From the NCBI RefSeq assembly GCF_003634775.1, contig NZ_RBXB01000003.1, forward strand, positions 806,001 through 870,000: DNA of 64,000 nucleotides, in the 5' to 3' direction. Shown one piece after another: positions 26,440-33,798 of this stretch; position 1 is the stretch's first letter, and each line of letters opens with the position of its first letter. The DNA is from Chryseobacterium defluvii. GTDB taxonomy: Bacteria; Bacteroidota; Bacteroidia; Flavobacteriales; Weeksellaceae. The notes beneath the pieces are model-generated. The model was not told the DNA's origin. It was given only the letters and a program-made list of their open reading frames with translations, and did no database searches. The position numbers and the translations under genes are program-made.

Positions 26440-29337
26440 ATGAAAACAGGAAATTTTACCAATATTAAAATAATTTTTCTCTTTTTCTTTTTTAGCTTAC
26501 AATGTTTTGATGCACAAGTAACAATAGCTCCTGTAGGTTCACCGGCAACATTACCTAATATTAATTTGAATGATATTGATAATATCTGTACAATAAGTAA
26601 TAACTACAGAGGTCTGACAAAAATATCAAGTGTTGACCCATCAAATAATTATCAGGCAACTTTTAACAATAATACATGGAATTCAGGGGCTTGGTTTAGA
26701 GGATATTTTTCCGGATTTGAAGATACATTAGATAAAAGGACAAAATTTTATAATGAAAACTGGAGCTCTCATCCCTTGGCAAGATCTACCAGTAAGGTTG
26801 TAAGAGGTCTTATTCATTATAATAATTTCAGAGGTGAAAACGGTAATGCTAATTACAATTTGAATATTGACCAGATCGTTGATGGACTGAAATATCTCCA
26901 GACACAAATCCAGCCTAGTGGAGGAGTTATTTGGTGGTTTGAGAGGCCGGGGCTTAACACTTTTGACCAGGATGATACCCCAGGAGCGAATAACATTCAT
27001 ATCTATGAAACAGGGCATACCTTGGCTACCTTGTGTGATGGTTATATGTATCTGAAGAAAATAAATAAGCTGGATAGGGTGCCAAACCTGATACAGGATA
27101 TAAATAAAATTGCCGGATTTATTGAACAGATCCCGGTTCCAACTACTGATATTTTGGACCCCTCTACACAATATAATACGGCAGATTATATGGCATTTGG
27201 ATTATGGGGATTATCAAAAGCCTATAAAGTAACTAAAAACTGCAATTATTTAAATAAGGTAACAGAAATTTGTAATTGGTTCATTGCTTATCAAAGTTTG
27301 GATAATACAAACAATGAAGAATGTAAAGGGACATGGAAATTTTCTTCTCAAACTGAGAATAATGTGCAAATTTACAGTAATACAAAAATTGTCTATCATT
27401 TAGTATGTGTACGAGGACTGATAGAAGCATTTGATATAATACCAGCTTCTTCCTCCATTAGGGAAAATCTATCTAATACAATAAAGTTAGGAGTAAACCA
27501 TATAATAAAGAAAAGAGTAAGAGAATCTGATCAAACATTAAGCTGGCTACAATTCGATACTAACTGCCAAACCTTAGCAAATATTGACTATGCTTACTAT
27601 TATGATAATGATCAAGTAGAACCTATAGCATTACTTGCTTATTATGCAACACTTCATAATGACTTATTTAATAATTCTGAAAAAGAATATCTAAAAAACT
27701 TTTTGATAAAAATGAGTTTGTATTCAGGATCAAGAATACTTCCAAGCACAAACAATCAAGGGGATTATGGAGCACTTATCCAAATGCATTCCTGGGCTTA
27801 TTATGTGGATTATTATAATGCGATTACCCACGGCTATAAAATTTTTGCTGAAGACGGAAATCCATATTATGATTCCAATAAAGTGATGAATAAAATGGTG
27901 TCGGGAGATTTTGATAATGATGGGAAACAGGACGATATTGCTGCGTTTTATGATTACGGGGGTGACCCAATTAACGGGATGACAACAGAACTTCATGTGT
28001 TAAAGGGAACAGGTAGTAATTTCAACTTTTCTTCGTCAAGTATTTATTGGCAGGCACCAAATTATAATTCAGCTCAAATAGTAGGGAATACCGTTTCCGG
28101 AGATTTTGATAATGATGGGAAACAGGACGATATTGCTCTTTTTTATGATTTAGGAACAGACCCTGTGAATGGAGCAAAAACAGCTATCCACGTATTTAAA
28201 GGAAATGTAAATAGCTTTGAATATTCCGGGACAAATGGGTTTTGGCAATCTCAGGGCTATGATTCAGGAAAAATAACAGATAGAATAGTTTCCGGAGATT
28301 TTGATAATGATGGTAAAGTAGATGATATAGCGGCTTTTTATGATTATGGTACCGGAGGGACACGTATCCATGTATTTAGAGGTACAGGGTCCGGGTTTGA
28401 ATATCTTAATGGGGCAGACGGTTTTTGGCAACAAACAAGTTATGATGCTAATAAAATAACAGGGAAGATAGTTTCCGGAGATTTCGATAATGATGGGAAT
28501 TTTGATGATATTGCCGCTTTTTATGATGATGGAAATACGGCAAATGGGATTAAGACATCTATTCATGTTTTTAAAGGAACGGGTACAGGTTTCGATTATT
28601 CTGATCCTAATGGATTTTGGAATACAACGGGATATGATTCTAATAAAATAACAGGACGTGTAGTTTCCGGAGACTTTGACAATGATGGTAAATATGATGA
28701 TATCATTGCCTTTTATGATTATGGATCCAATGAAACTCGTGCTCATATATTCAGAAGTACAGGTACAGGGTTTGAATATCTTCCTTATGCATCAGATGGT
28801 TTTTGGCAGAATATTAACTATAAAGCAGATAATATAACAGGAAGATTAATTTCCGGTGATTTCGATAATGATGGAAATTTTGATGATATCGCAGGCTTTA
28901 AAAACAATACAAATCAAAATTCTTCGATTAACGTCTGGCTTTCCTCAAATCATGATTTCCAATATACCGGAATAGATAACTGGTTTGGATGCGGATCAAA
29001 TAGCAATAATATTTTTATAGCGGCGAAGAGTCCTAACAATTATAATAGTATAGAGTATTCCGTATCAGCAAAAAATCAGAACGAAATAGTAGTGTATCCA
29101 AATCCTGCAGATGATATAATTAACATTAAGTATCAACTAAAAGAGAAAGGCTCAGTATTAATAAATATTTCAACTTTCGAAGGAAGAAGAATTAATATTC
29201 AGCCATATATAAAAGAAGAAAAAGGTATTTACAATAAAGTGTATAATATTAAACGATATCATTTAACTAAAGGAACTTACCTTGTTGAAATATATATCAA
29301 TAATATTTTGCACACAAAGAAAATAATAATAAAATAG
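26440..29337 (+). CDS. T9SS-secreted protein with alpha-helical toroid-like domain and six Ca-binding repeats
   Basis: A 965-residue protein. A signal peptide ends near FDAQ (residue ~26). Residues ~60-480 are Trp/Tyr-rich and helical (GGVIWWFERPG, ADYMAFGLWGLSKAY, QMHSWAYYVDYYNA), recalling the (alpha/alpha)6 toroids of polysaccharide hydrolases and lyases, but no catalytic residue can be named. Six repeats of 61-65 codons follow, each starting SGDFDNDGxxDDI, an FG-GAP/VCBS-like calcium loop. The end is a T9SS type A domain (VVYPNPADDIINI...LTKGTYLVEI). Start at 26440 fits the signal peptide. It is AT-richer than neighbours and lies between the two 79-bp repeats, so it is probably acquired. 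Confidence 0.85.
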   Translation: MKTGNFTNIKIIFLFFFFSLQCFDAQVTIAPVGSPATLPNINLNDIDNICTISNNYRGLTKISSVDPSNNYQATFNNNTWNSGAWFRGYFSGFEDTLDKRTKFYNENWSSHPLARSTSKVVRGLIHYNNFRGENGNANYNLNIDQIVDGLKYLQTQIQPSGGVIWWFERPGLNTFDQDDTPGANNIHIYETGHTLATLCDGYMYLKKINKLDRVPNLIQDINKIAGFIEQIPVPTTDILDPSTQYNTADYMAFGLWGLSKAYKVTKNCNYLNKVTEICNWFIAYQSLDNTNNEECKGTWKFSSQTENNVQIYSNTKIVYHLVCVRGLIEAFDIIPASSSIRENLSNTIKLGVNHIIKKRVRESDQTLSWLQFDTNCQTLANIDYAYYYDNDQVEPIALLAYYATLHNDLFNNSEKEYLKNFLIKMSLYSGSRILPSTNNQGDYGALIQMHSWAYYVDYYNAITHGYKIFAEDGNPYYDSNKVMNKMVSGDFDNDGKQDDIAAFYDYGGDPINGMTTELHVLKGTGSNFNFSSSSIYWQAPNYNSAQIVGNTVSGDFDNDGKQDDIALFYDLGTDPVNGAKTAIHVFKGNVNSFEYSGTNGFWQSQGYDSGKITDRIVSGDFDNDGKVDDIAAFYDYGTGGTRIHVFRGTGSGFEYLNGADGFWQQTSYDANKITGKIVSGDFDNDGNFDDIAAFYDDGNTANGIKTSIHVFKGTGTGFDYSDPNGFWNTTGYDSNKITGRVVSGDFDNDGKYDDIIAFYDYGSNETRAHIFRSTGTGFEYLPYASDGFWQNINYKADNITGRLISGDFDNDGNFDDIAGFKNNTNQNSSINVWLSSNHDFQYTGIDNWFGCGSNSNNIFIAAKSPNNYNSIEYSVSAKNQNEIVVYPNPADDIINIKYQLKEKGSVLINISTFEGRRINIQPYIKEEKGIYNKVYNIKRYHLTKGTYLVEIYINNILHTKKIIIK
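27901..28899 (+). repeat. Six tandem coding repeats (FG-GAP/VCBS-like)
   Basis: Repeat units begin at 27901, 28096, 28291, 28474, 28666 and 28852 (spacing 183-195 bp). Each opens with TC(C/G)GG(A/T)GA followed by an Asp-rich DFDNDG codon run, then DDI(A/I)(A/L)FYD and an aromatic IHVF/FWQ section. DNA identity between openings is high, so the units arose by recent duplication. Confidence 0.85.
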
Positions 29338-29416
29338 GTTAATGATTTGAGTCTCGAAAGCTATCAAAATTTCTAATGTAATTGATTTCTTTACCATTAT
29401 CATGTGCTTTCCTTTT

Positions 29417-29495
29417 TGCAAATGGTGCCGATTTCATCTTCGGTCCCGGAACCAACCTTCCGAAATGTGCTGTGGATATTTTAGAGAAATTTTTA
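29417..29495 (+). repeat. 79-bp direct repeat, copy 2 (orphan mutase 3' end)
   Basis: Perfect copy of 26335-26413 with no upstream mutase sequence. It is read in frame to Ser-stop (AGT TAA). This is the probable remains of the mutase end before the 3.08 kb unit was inserted, or the far end of that unit. Confidence 0.95.
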
Positions 29496-29560
29496 AGTTA
29501 ATTAACATTTGTAAAGGGTAAGCTGTATGATTTTTGTATTATTTACTGAAAAATTTCATT

Positions 29561-30052
29561 ATGGCTTATACAGTAATTTCAGTATTTCCTGCTACTGTAG
29601 ATACAGAGGAAATTAAAGAAGATTTAACAAATCAGGGCTTTGATAGAGCAAATATTATCGTTTCAAAATCAAGGCTGGAGAACAGATCACCGGATGGTCA
29701 TTACGAAGAAGATGTGAAAACAAGAAGTTTCTGGGATTATATCTTTGCCCATGATACAGAAATGTTAGAAGCCTACAAAAAAGAAAGTGTAGGAAAAAAT
29801 AACATTATTGTGTATACGGATACTGCTGAAGATGCACAGAAGGCAAAAGCGATTCTTGATAAAAAGGGAGCAATAGAAGTGTATCGTAAACAGCCGGAAT
29901 CCAATGTACCCGAAGGTATGTCTGAAGAAACATACAATGGAATTATTGCCAAAGCAAGGCATAATTTATATTTTCTGGATTCAGAAAGAGTATATAAATC
30001 GGGAAGCAAAGGGATGGATGAACCCATGGATAGCCAGGGATCAGAAGACTGA
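29561..30052 (+). CDS. Small acidic stress-type protein, unknown function
   Basis: A 163-residue soluble protein. Residues 1-30 (YTVISVFPATVDTEEIKEDLTNQGFDRANIIVS) and 70-105 (VGKNNIIVYTDTAEDAQKAKAILDKKGAIEVYRK) form two ferredoxin-like beta-alpha-beta units, similar in style to general stress proteins of the YflT/DUF1269 type, which I suggest only as resemblance. The tail (GSKGMDEPMDSQGSED) is polar and flexible. The start at 29561 is chosen because the nine residues before it are hydrophobic and unrelated. It follows copy 2 of the mutase repeat and has its own terminator. Confidence 0.7.
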   Translation: MAYTVISVFPATVDTEEIKEDLTNQGFDRANIIVSKSRLENRSPDGHYEEDVKTRSFWDYIFAHDTEMLEAYKKESVGKNNIIVYTDTAEDAQKAKAILDKKGAIEVYRKQPESNVPEGMSEETYNGIIAKARHNLYFLDSERVYKSGSKGMDEPMDSQGSED

Positions 30053-30078
30053 TTTCACAACATATGTAGAAATAGAAG

Positions 30079-30107
30079 AAGCCTGAATATTTGTTCAGGC
30101 TTTCTTA
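30079..30107 (+). terminator. Terminator after stress-type protein gene
   Basis: AAGCCTGAA / TTCAGGCTT stem with a 6-nt loop and a T-rich tail, 27 bp after the stop codon. Confidence 0.8.
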
Positions 30108-30123
30108 TTTTCGGATAAAAAAG

Positions 30124-30152
30124 TTGCAGTTTCAGAAAATTTAATATATTTG
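30124..30152 (+). promoter_or_regulatory. Consensus promoter of a leader unit (TTG-N18-TATATTTG)
   Basis: TTG 30124-30126 and TATATTTG 30145-30152 with an 18-bp spacer match the Bacteroidota promoter consensus fully. Transcription should start near 30158, giving a ~38-nt leader before the ATG at 30196. Confidence 0.75.
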
Positions 30153-30195
30153 CACCAGAAAATTAAAGTTTAACCATTTAATAACAACGAAGCAA

Positions 30196-30273
30196 ATGTT
30201 CAGATTTAATCATAATTCTACAGTTGGATTACCGCTTATGGTGGTAAGGCTTCGTGGTATGGTACATTCTTAG
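30196..30273 (+). CDS. Putative 25-residue leader peptide of an attenuator
   Basis: A short frame (ATG to TAG) between a consensus promoter and a terminator. The peptide begins MFRFNHNSTV and its second half GLPLMVVRLRGMV is rich in Val, Leu, Met, Gly and Arg without a run of one amino acid, so it is not a classical threonine, histidine or tryptophan leader. Segment ACGAAGC (30187-30193), just before the ATG, can pair with GCTTCGT (30249-30255) near its end; the same CTTCG can instead pair with CGAAG in the 5' arm of the terminator (30302-30306). This is the layout of a translation-controlled attenuator. No amino-acid gene follows; the next gene is rtcB, 297 bp after the stop. Confidence 0.55.
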   Translation: MFRFNHNSTVGLPLMVVRLRGMVHS

Positions 30274-30297
30274 AATAACAGTATAATGAAATATCAG

Positions 30298-30328
30298 AAC
30301 CCGAAGTCGTAGAGATTTCGGGTTTTTT
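30298..30328 (+). terminator. Attenuator-type terminator after leader peptide
   Basis: Stem AACCCGAA / TTCGGGTT with an 11-nt loop and six T, 24 bp after the leader stop. It either ends the leader RNA or acts as a conditional barrier before rtcB. Confidence 0.85.
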
Positions 30329-30569
30329 ATTGCGCAATATTTCAAACTTAGTTTCCCCGAAATCCTTTTAATATCATTTTGAACGAAGTGAAGGATTGGC
30401 TCTTTACCGGTTCATAATAATTATCTTGTCATTCTGTCCAAGAAGAATTTGTTTTTCTTAGTCAAAAATGACAAAAATTCATATCAACTAAATTTTTAGT
30501 TGATAGATCAATGGTGTGTATATTAGAAGCTGACTTCTAACCTCACCTCTAATTTCTAAAACAAAAACA
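30329..30569. other. Intergenic region with relic repeat and a 24-bp palindrome
   Basis: The part 30375-30470 contains CATTTTGAACGAAGTGAAGG and CTTGTCATTCTG, words typical of a dispersed flavobacterial repeat; they are fragmentary, so this is a decayed copy. At 30482-30505 the arms TATCAACTAAA and TTTAGTTGATA form a perfect 11-bp inverted repeat with a 2-bp centre. No strict TAnnTTTG box is present between the terminator and rtcB. Confidence 0.6.
30482..30505. promoter_or_regulatory. 24-bp palindrome upstream of rtcB (candidate operator)
   Basis: TATCAACTAAA - TT - TTTAGTTGATA, perfect over 11 bp per arm, 64 bp before the rtcB start. The short centre argues for a protein-binding site rather than an RNA hairpin. 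Confidence 0.5.
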
Positions 30570-31961
30570 ATGGGAAATTTAAAACTAAAAGGAAAAGATA
30601 TATTAAAATTAGGCTATCCAAACAACCAAAGTGTAAACATCGCTCTGGAGGTTATGAAAAGAAATTTTGCAACAAAAAACATTCATTATGTGAAATCTCT
30701 TTTAAAAGAAATACTCCTGAATCCGGAACATTTTGAAAAAGATTTAACATTCGGGCAAATTGCTGAAGCTTTGCTTTCATCAAAGAAAACAGAGAAGAGA
30801 ATGCTCAATACAAACCGTGCTTCTTTTCAGATTTTCGGACCTCAAATTTCAGATGAAGCGAAAAATCAGCTGTATACTGCTTTGAAACTCCCCATTTCAA
30901 TACAGGGAGCTTTAATGCCCGATGCACACAGCGGTTATGGACTTCCGATCGGGGGAGTTCTTGCTGTGGAAAATGCAGTCATTCCTTATGGAGTCGGGAT
31001 GGATATAGGTTGCAGAATGAGCCTCAGTATTTTGGATACGCCAATTTCATATCTGGATGGTGCTAAAGATAAATATGAAAAAGCACTGGCTGAACATACC
31101 AAATTCGGAATGTATGAAACGCATAAACTTCATGGAGAACATGAAATTTTCGATAGAGATACATTTGATATGATTCCGGTTTTGAGGAGATTAAAAGGGA
31201 AAGCCATTAAGCAAATGGGAACTTCCGGTGGCGGAAACCATTTTGTAGAATTCGGGGAAGTGGAAATTACCGAAGAGGACGAACAGATTGGATTACCGAA
31301 AGGTAAATATCTGGGAATTCTTTCACATAGCGGTTCGCGTGGATTGGGAGCTGAAATCGCCCAGTATTATTCAAGGGTTGCAGTAGAACAATGTCCGTTG
31401 CCAAAAGAAGCGCAGCAATTTGCATGGCTGGATTTGAATACCCACCTCGGATTAGAATATTGGACAGCTATGAATTTAGCAGGAGATTATGCTTCAGCCT
31501 GTCACGATGATATTCACAGACGATTGGTAAAAGCAGTTGGTGGAAGAGTGAAAGCGAGAATCGAAAACCACCACAATTTTGCCTGGAAAGAAATCCATAA
31601 TGGAAAAGAAGTGATTGTTCACAGAAAAGGGGCTACTCCGGCCCATAAAAATGAACTGGGAATGATTCCCGGATCCATGACGGCAAAAGGATTTATCGTT
31701 CGTGGAAAAGGAAATCCGGATTCCCTGAATTCAGCTTCACATGGAGCAGGAAGAGCTTATTCAAGAGGAGAATGCAGAAATCTTTTCACTCAAAATGACA
31801 TCAAAAAAGAATTGAAACTAAAGAATGTCATTTTAATGGGCGGAAATGCAGAAGAAGCACCAATGGCATATAAAGACATCAACGAAGTGATGAATGCACA
31901 AAGCGAATTGGTAGACATCCTCGGAACCTTTCAACCGAGAATCGTAAGAATGGATAAATAA
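30570..31961 (+). CDS. rtcB: RNA-splicing ligase RtcB
   Basis: A 463-residue RNA ligase that joins 3'-phosphate (or 2',3'-cyclic phosphate) to 5'-OH ends with GTP and Mn. Active-site residues are visible: Asp118 and His120 (PDAHSGYGLPIGG), Cys148 (GMDIGCRMS), His224 (SGGGNHFVEF), His253 (LSHSGSRG), and the guanylylated His391 in SASHGAGRAYSRG. It lacks the long N-terminal region of archaeal forms. It is the first gene of a four-gene set with prfH; in that context RtcB is known to repair rRNA cut in the decoding centre, so this is probably the RtcB2 type rather than a housekeeping copy (inference). Confidence 0.95.
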   Translation: MGNLKLKGKDILKLGYPNNQSVNIALEVMKRNFATKNIHYVKSLLKEILLNPEHFEKDLTFGQIAEALLSSKKTEKRMLNTNRASFQIFGPQISDEAKNQLYTALKLPISIQGALMPDAHSGYGLPIGGVLAVENAVIPYGVGMDIGCRMSLSILDTPISYLDGAKDKYEKALAEHTKFGMYETHKLHGEHEIFDRDTFDMIPVLRRLKGKAIKQMGTSGGGNHFVEFGEVEITEEDEQIGLPKGKYLGILSHSGSRGLGAEIAQYYSRVAVEQCPLPKEAQQFAWLDLNTHLGLEYWTAMNLAGDYASACHDDIHRRLVKAVGGRVKARIENHHNFAWKEIHNGKEVIVHRKGATPAHKNELGMIPGSMTAKGFIVRGKGNPDSLNSASHGAGRAYSRGECRNLFTQNDIKKELKLKNVILMGGNAEEAPMAYKDINEVMNAQSELVDILGTFQPRIVRMDK

Positions 31962-31966
31962 TTTGG

Positions 31967-32026
31967 TTAATAGTTGAGAGTTATTGGTTGGCAGATTATT
32001 TCATGCTGACCATTCTCAACCATTAA
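31967..32026. repeat. Imperfect inverted repeat inside the rtcB operon
   Basis: TTAATAGTTGAGA (31967-31979) pairs with TCTCAACCATTAA (32014-32026), 12 of 13 with one G-T. It sits in the 89-bp gap between rtcB and the nucleotidyltransferase-fold gene. It resembles other palindromic intergenic elements at 36168 and 50874. No T-run follows, so it is not a terminator; it could act in mRNA processing or stability. Confidence 0.6.
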
Positions 32027-32050
32027 TATTCAACTTAAAATTAAAAAGAA

Positions 32051-32596
32051 ATGGGAGCACCACATAATATAAAAAGATACGGTGAAGTCTGGCCGGAATT
32101 CAGAATCAGGCACGGACTTGAAATTTTAGAAAAATTAAAACATAAGATCATTTTATCTGGAGGCTGGGCATGGCATTTTATGTCTGAAGCAGGGCATACG
32201 GAATATAAACATGCCCACGATCATAAGGATATTGATGTTTTTGTAGAAAAAGAAAATGTTGCCGGGGTGATAATCATTCTTCAACAGGAAGGCTTTCAGA
32301 AAGTCTGGACCCGTTACGATCATTTACCCAGTGAAGAGAACTTTCGAAGGTATGAGAAAACGGTAGAACTGGATAACGGAAAATCTCACAGGATTACCAT
32401 AGATTTTTTTGAAAGAAACGGGTTGGAAACTGTTGAATCTAATGGATTTACTGTTGTAAAACCCGAAATCCTGCTTTCATTTTACAGAAATATCCATTCC
32501 AGTGATAAATGTTGGGCTGTAATGGCTGCCAAAGATTTATTGGAAAAAGGAATAAATCCTGTTGGTCATTCCAGATTAAGTGAAATACCAAAATAA
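32051..32596 (+). CDS. Nucleotidyltransferase-fold protein between rtcB and prfH
   Basis: A 181-residue protein with the layout of the polymerase-beta-like nucleotidyltransferase fold. GGW (residues 37-39, LSGGWAWHF) is followed by paired metal aspartates Asp60 and Asp62 (HDHKDIDVFV), and a third candidate Asp118 (ITIDFF). The pattern recalls LinA and ANT(2'')-type enzymes (GGW...HxDIDxxF), which add AMP to small molecules, but related folds also act on RNA ends and proteins. All three acidic positions are kept, so activity is plausible. The gene lies between rtcB and prfH, with 1 bp to prfH, so a role in RNA repair is inferred. The substrate is unknown. Confidence 0.75.
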   Translation: MGAPHNIKRYGEVWPEFRIRHGLEILEKLKHKIILSGGWAWHFMSEAGHTEYKHAHDHKDIDVFVEKENVAGVIIILQQEGFQKVWTRYDHLPSEENFRRYEKTVELDNGKSHRITIDFFERNGLETVESNGFTVVKPEILLSFYRNIHSSDKCWAVMAAKDLLEKGINPVGHSRLSEIPK

Positions 32597-32597
32597 A

Positions 32598-33296
32598 ATG
32601 GAAAAATTAATACAGATTACCTCAGGAAGAGGACCTTTGGAATGTCAGTGGGTAGTTGCCAAAATTCTGAAGGTCTTCCTTGAGGAAGCAAAAGATAATC
32701 ATATAGAATATGAAATCATTCACCGTGAAAATGGTGATGAAAACCTGACATTGAAATCCGTAAGTATACTTTTAAAAGGAAAAGATTTATCTCAATTTTT
32801 AAAAGGCTGGCTAGGAAGTATCTGTTGGGTAGGAAAAAGTACATTCCGGAAGCTGCATAAAAGAAGCAATTGGTTTATCGGAATTTTTGAGATGGAAGGA
32901 TTGGAAAAGATCAATTTCAATGAAAAAGATATTCAGTTTCAAACGACGAGAAGCCAGGGAAGTGGTGGGCAAAATGTAAACAAAGTCAACACTGCTGTTC
33001 GTGCTACACATATTCCCAGCGGGAAAAGTGTGTTTGTACAGGATTCCCGATCACAGTTGGAGAATAAAAAGCTTTCCATTATTCGGTTAAAAGAAAAAAT
33101 GATGGAGCTGCATATTCAACAGCTGGAAAAAAGAATGCAGGAAACCTGGAACAATCATTTGCAGGTGCAGAGAGGAAACCCGGTCCGTACATTTTCCGGG
33201 ACAGATTTTAAAAAGAATTACAAGGATAAATCTTTCAAAAAGCAAAGAAATGTCCTGAAAAATGAATTAAAAAACAACAACAATGACCTTAACTAA
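32598..33296 (+). CDS. prfH: Peptide chain release factor homologue PrfH
   Basis: A 232-residue release-factor homologue. It has the PrfH start (LIQITSGRGPLECQWVVAK) and the GGQ peptidyl-hydrolysis motif at residues 123-125 ([16 protein letters not shown]), but lacks the codon-recognition domain of RF1/RF2. The end is Lys-rich. The ATG at 32598, 1 bp after the previous stop, is preferred over 32580. PrfH is known to travel with RtcB; published work links the pair to ribosomes cleaved in 16S rRNA, where PrfH releases the stalled peptide and RtcB reseals the RNA. The downstream TPR gene overlaps its end by 14 bp. Confidence 0.93.
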   Translation: MEKLIQITSGRGPLECQWVVAKILKVFLEEAKDNHIEYEIIHRENGDENLTLKSVSILLKGKDLSQFLKGWLGSICWVGKSTFRKLHKRSNWFIGIFEMEGLEKINFNEKDIQFQTTRSQGSGGQNVNKVNTAVRATHIPSGKSVFVQDSRSQLENKKLSIIRLKEKMMELHIQQLEKRMQETWNNHLQVQRGNPVRTFSGTDFKKNYKDKSFKKQRNVLKNELKNNNNDLN

Positions 33297-33798
33297 GAAT
33301 AAATACTATTTCGAAGCCTTAGATAATTATCCATACAGTCTTCCTGACTGTCTGGAAGCCTTGAATTATGCATTGTCTTACGATCCTGAAGATGCGGACA
33401 GCCTTTGTCTGATGGGAAGAATCTATAGTGAAATGCTAAATGACTTTGAAAAAGCAAAACTCTATTTTGAAGAAGCTATGCAATGTGACATGACGAATTT
33501 AAATGTACCTCAATATTATATTAAATGTCTATTGGATAACGAAGACCTGAGAGAAGCCGAAAAGTTAATTGAATATTCATTGAAAATAAAAGGAATCGAT
33601 AAGTCAACACTATTGTTACATAGATCTTTACTTTCCGAGAAAAGAGGAAGTTTTTCTAATGCATTGAAATTTTTGAACGAGGCAGAAAAGTATTGCTTCA
33701 CACTATATAGTCTGGATTTAGTAAGAGATCGTAAAAAATTTATCAAGTCAAAAATGCCGAAGAAAAAACAAAATAAAATTGAGAAGGAGACGAAATGA
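33283..33798 (+). CDS. TPR-repeat protein overlapping prfH
   Basis: A 171-residue helical protein with about three tetratricopeptide-like units: residues ~20-55 (PDCLEALNYALSYDPEDADSLCLMG), ~45-75 (IYSEMLNDFEKAKLYFEEAMQCD) and ~85-145. The C terminus is very basic (KSKMPKKKQNKIEKETK), which would suit RNA or ribosome contact. It overlaps prfH by 14 bp and ends inside the operon terminator, so it is the last gene of the rtcB set. No enzymatic motif is present; a scaffold or adaptor role is inferred only from fold and position. Confidence 0.7.
   Translation: MTLTKNKYYFEALDNYPYSLPDCLEALNYALSYDPEDADSLCLMGRIYSEMLNDFEKAKLYFEEAMQCDMTNLNVPQYYIKCLLDNEDLREAEKLIEYSLKIKGIDKSTLLLHRSLLSEKRGSFSNALKFLNEAEKYCFTLYSLDLVRDRKKFIKSKMPKKKQNKIEKETK

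Noticed and set aside
28264..28746. Ile-rich antisense frame within the T9SS repeat gene
   Set aside because: It is created by the Asp-rich repeats on the other strand; composition is not protein-like.
27901..28899. Regularly spaced repeats that could suggest a CRISPR array
   Set aside because: Units are 183-195 bp, in frame, and encode Asp-rich protein repeats inside a long open frame; no short repeats with unique spacers and no cas genes.
26414..29495. Insertion sequence or transposon between the 79-bp repeats
   Set aside because: No transposase, integrase or terminal inverted repeats are present; only one secreted-protein gene lies inside.
30196..30328. Classical amino-acid biosynthesis attenuator
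   Set aside because: The leader lacks a run of one amino acid and no biosynthetic gene follows; kept as an unassigned leader unit.
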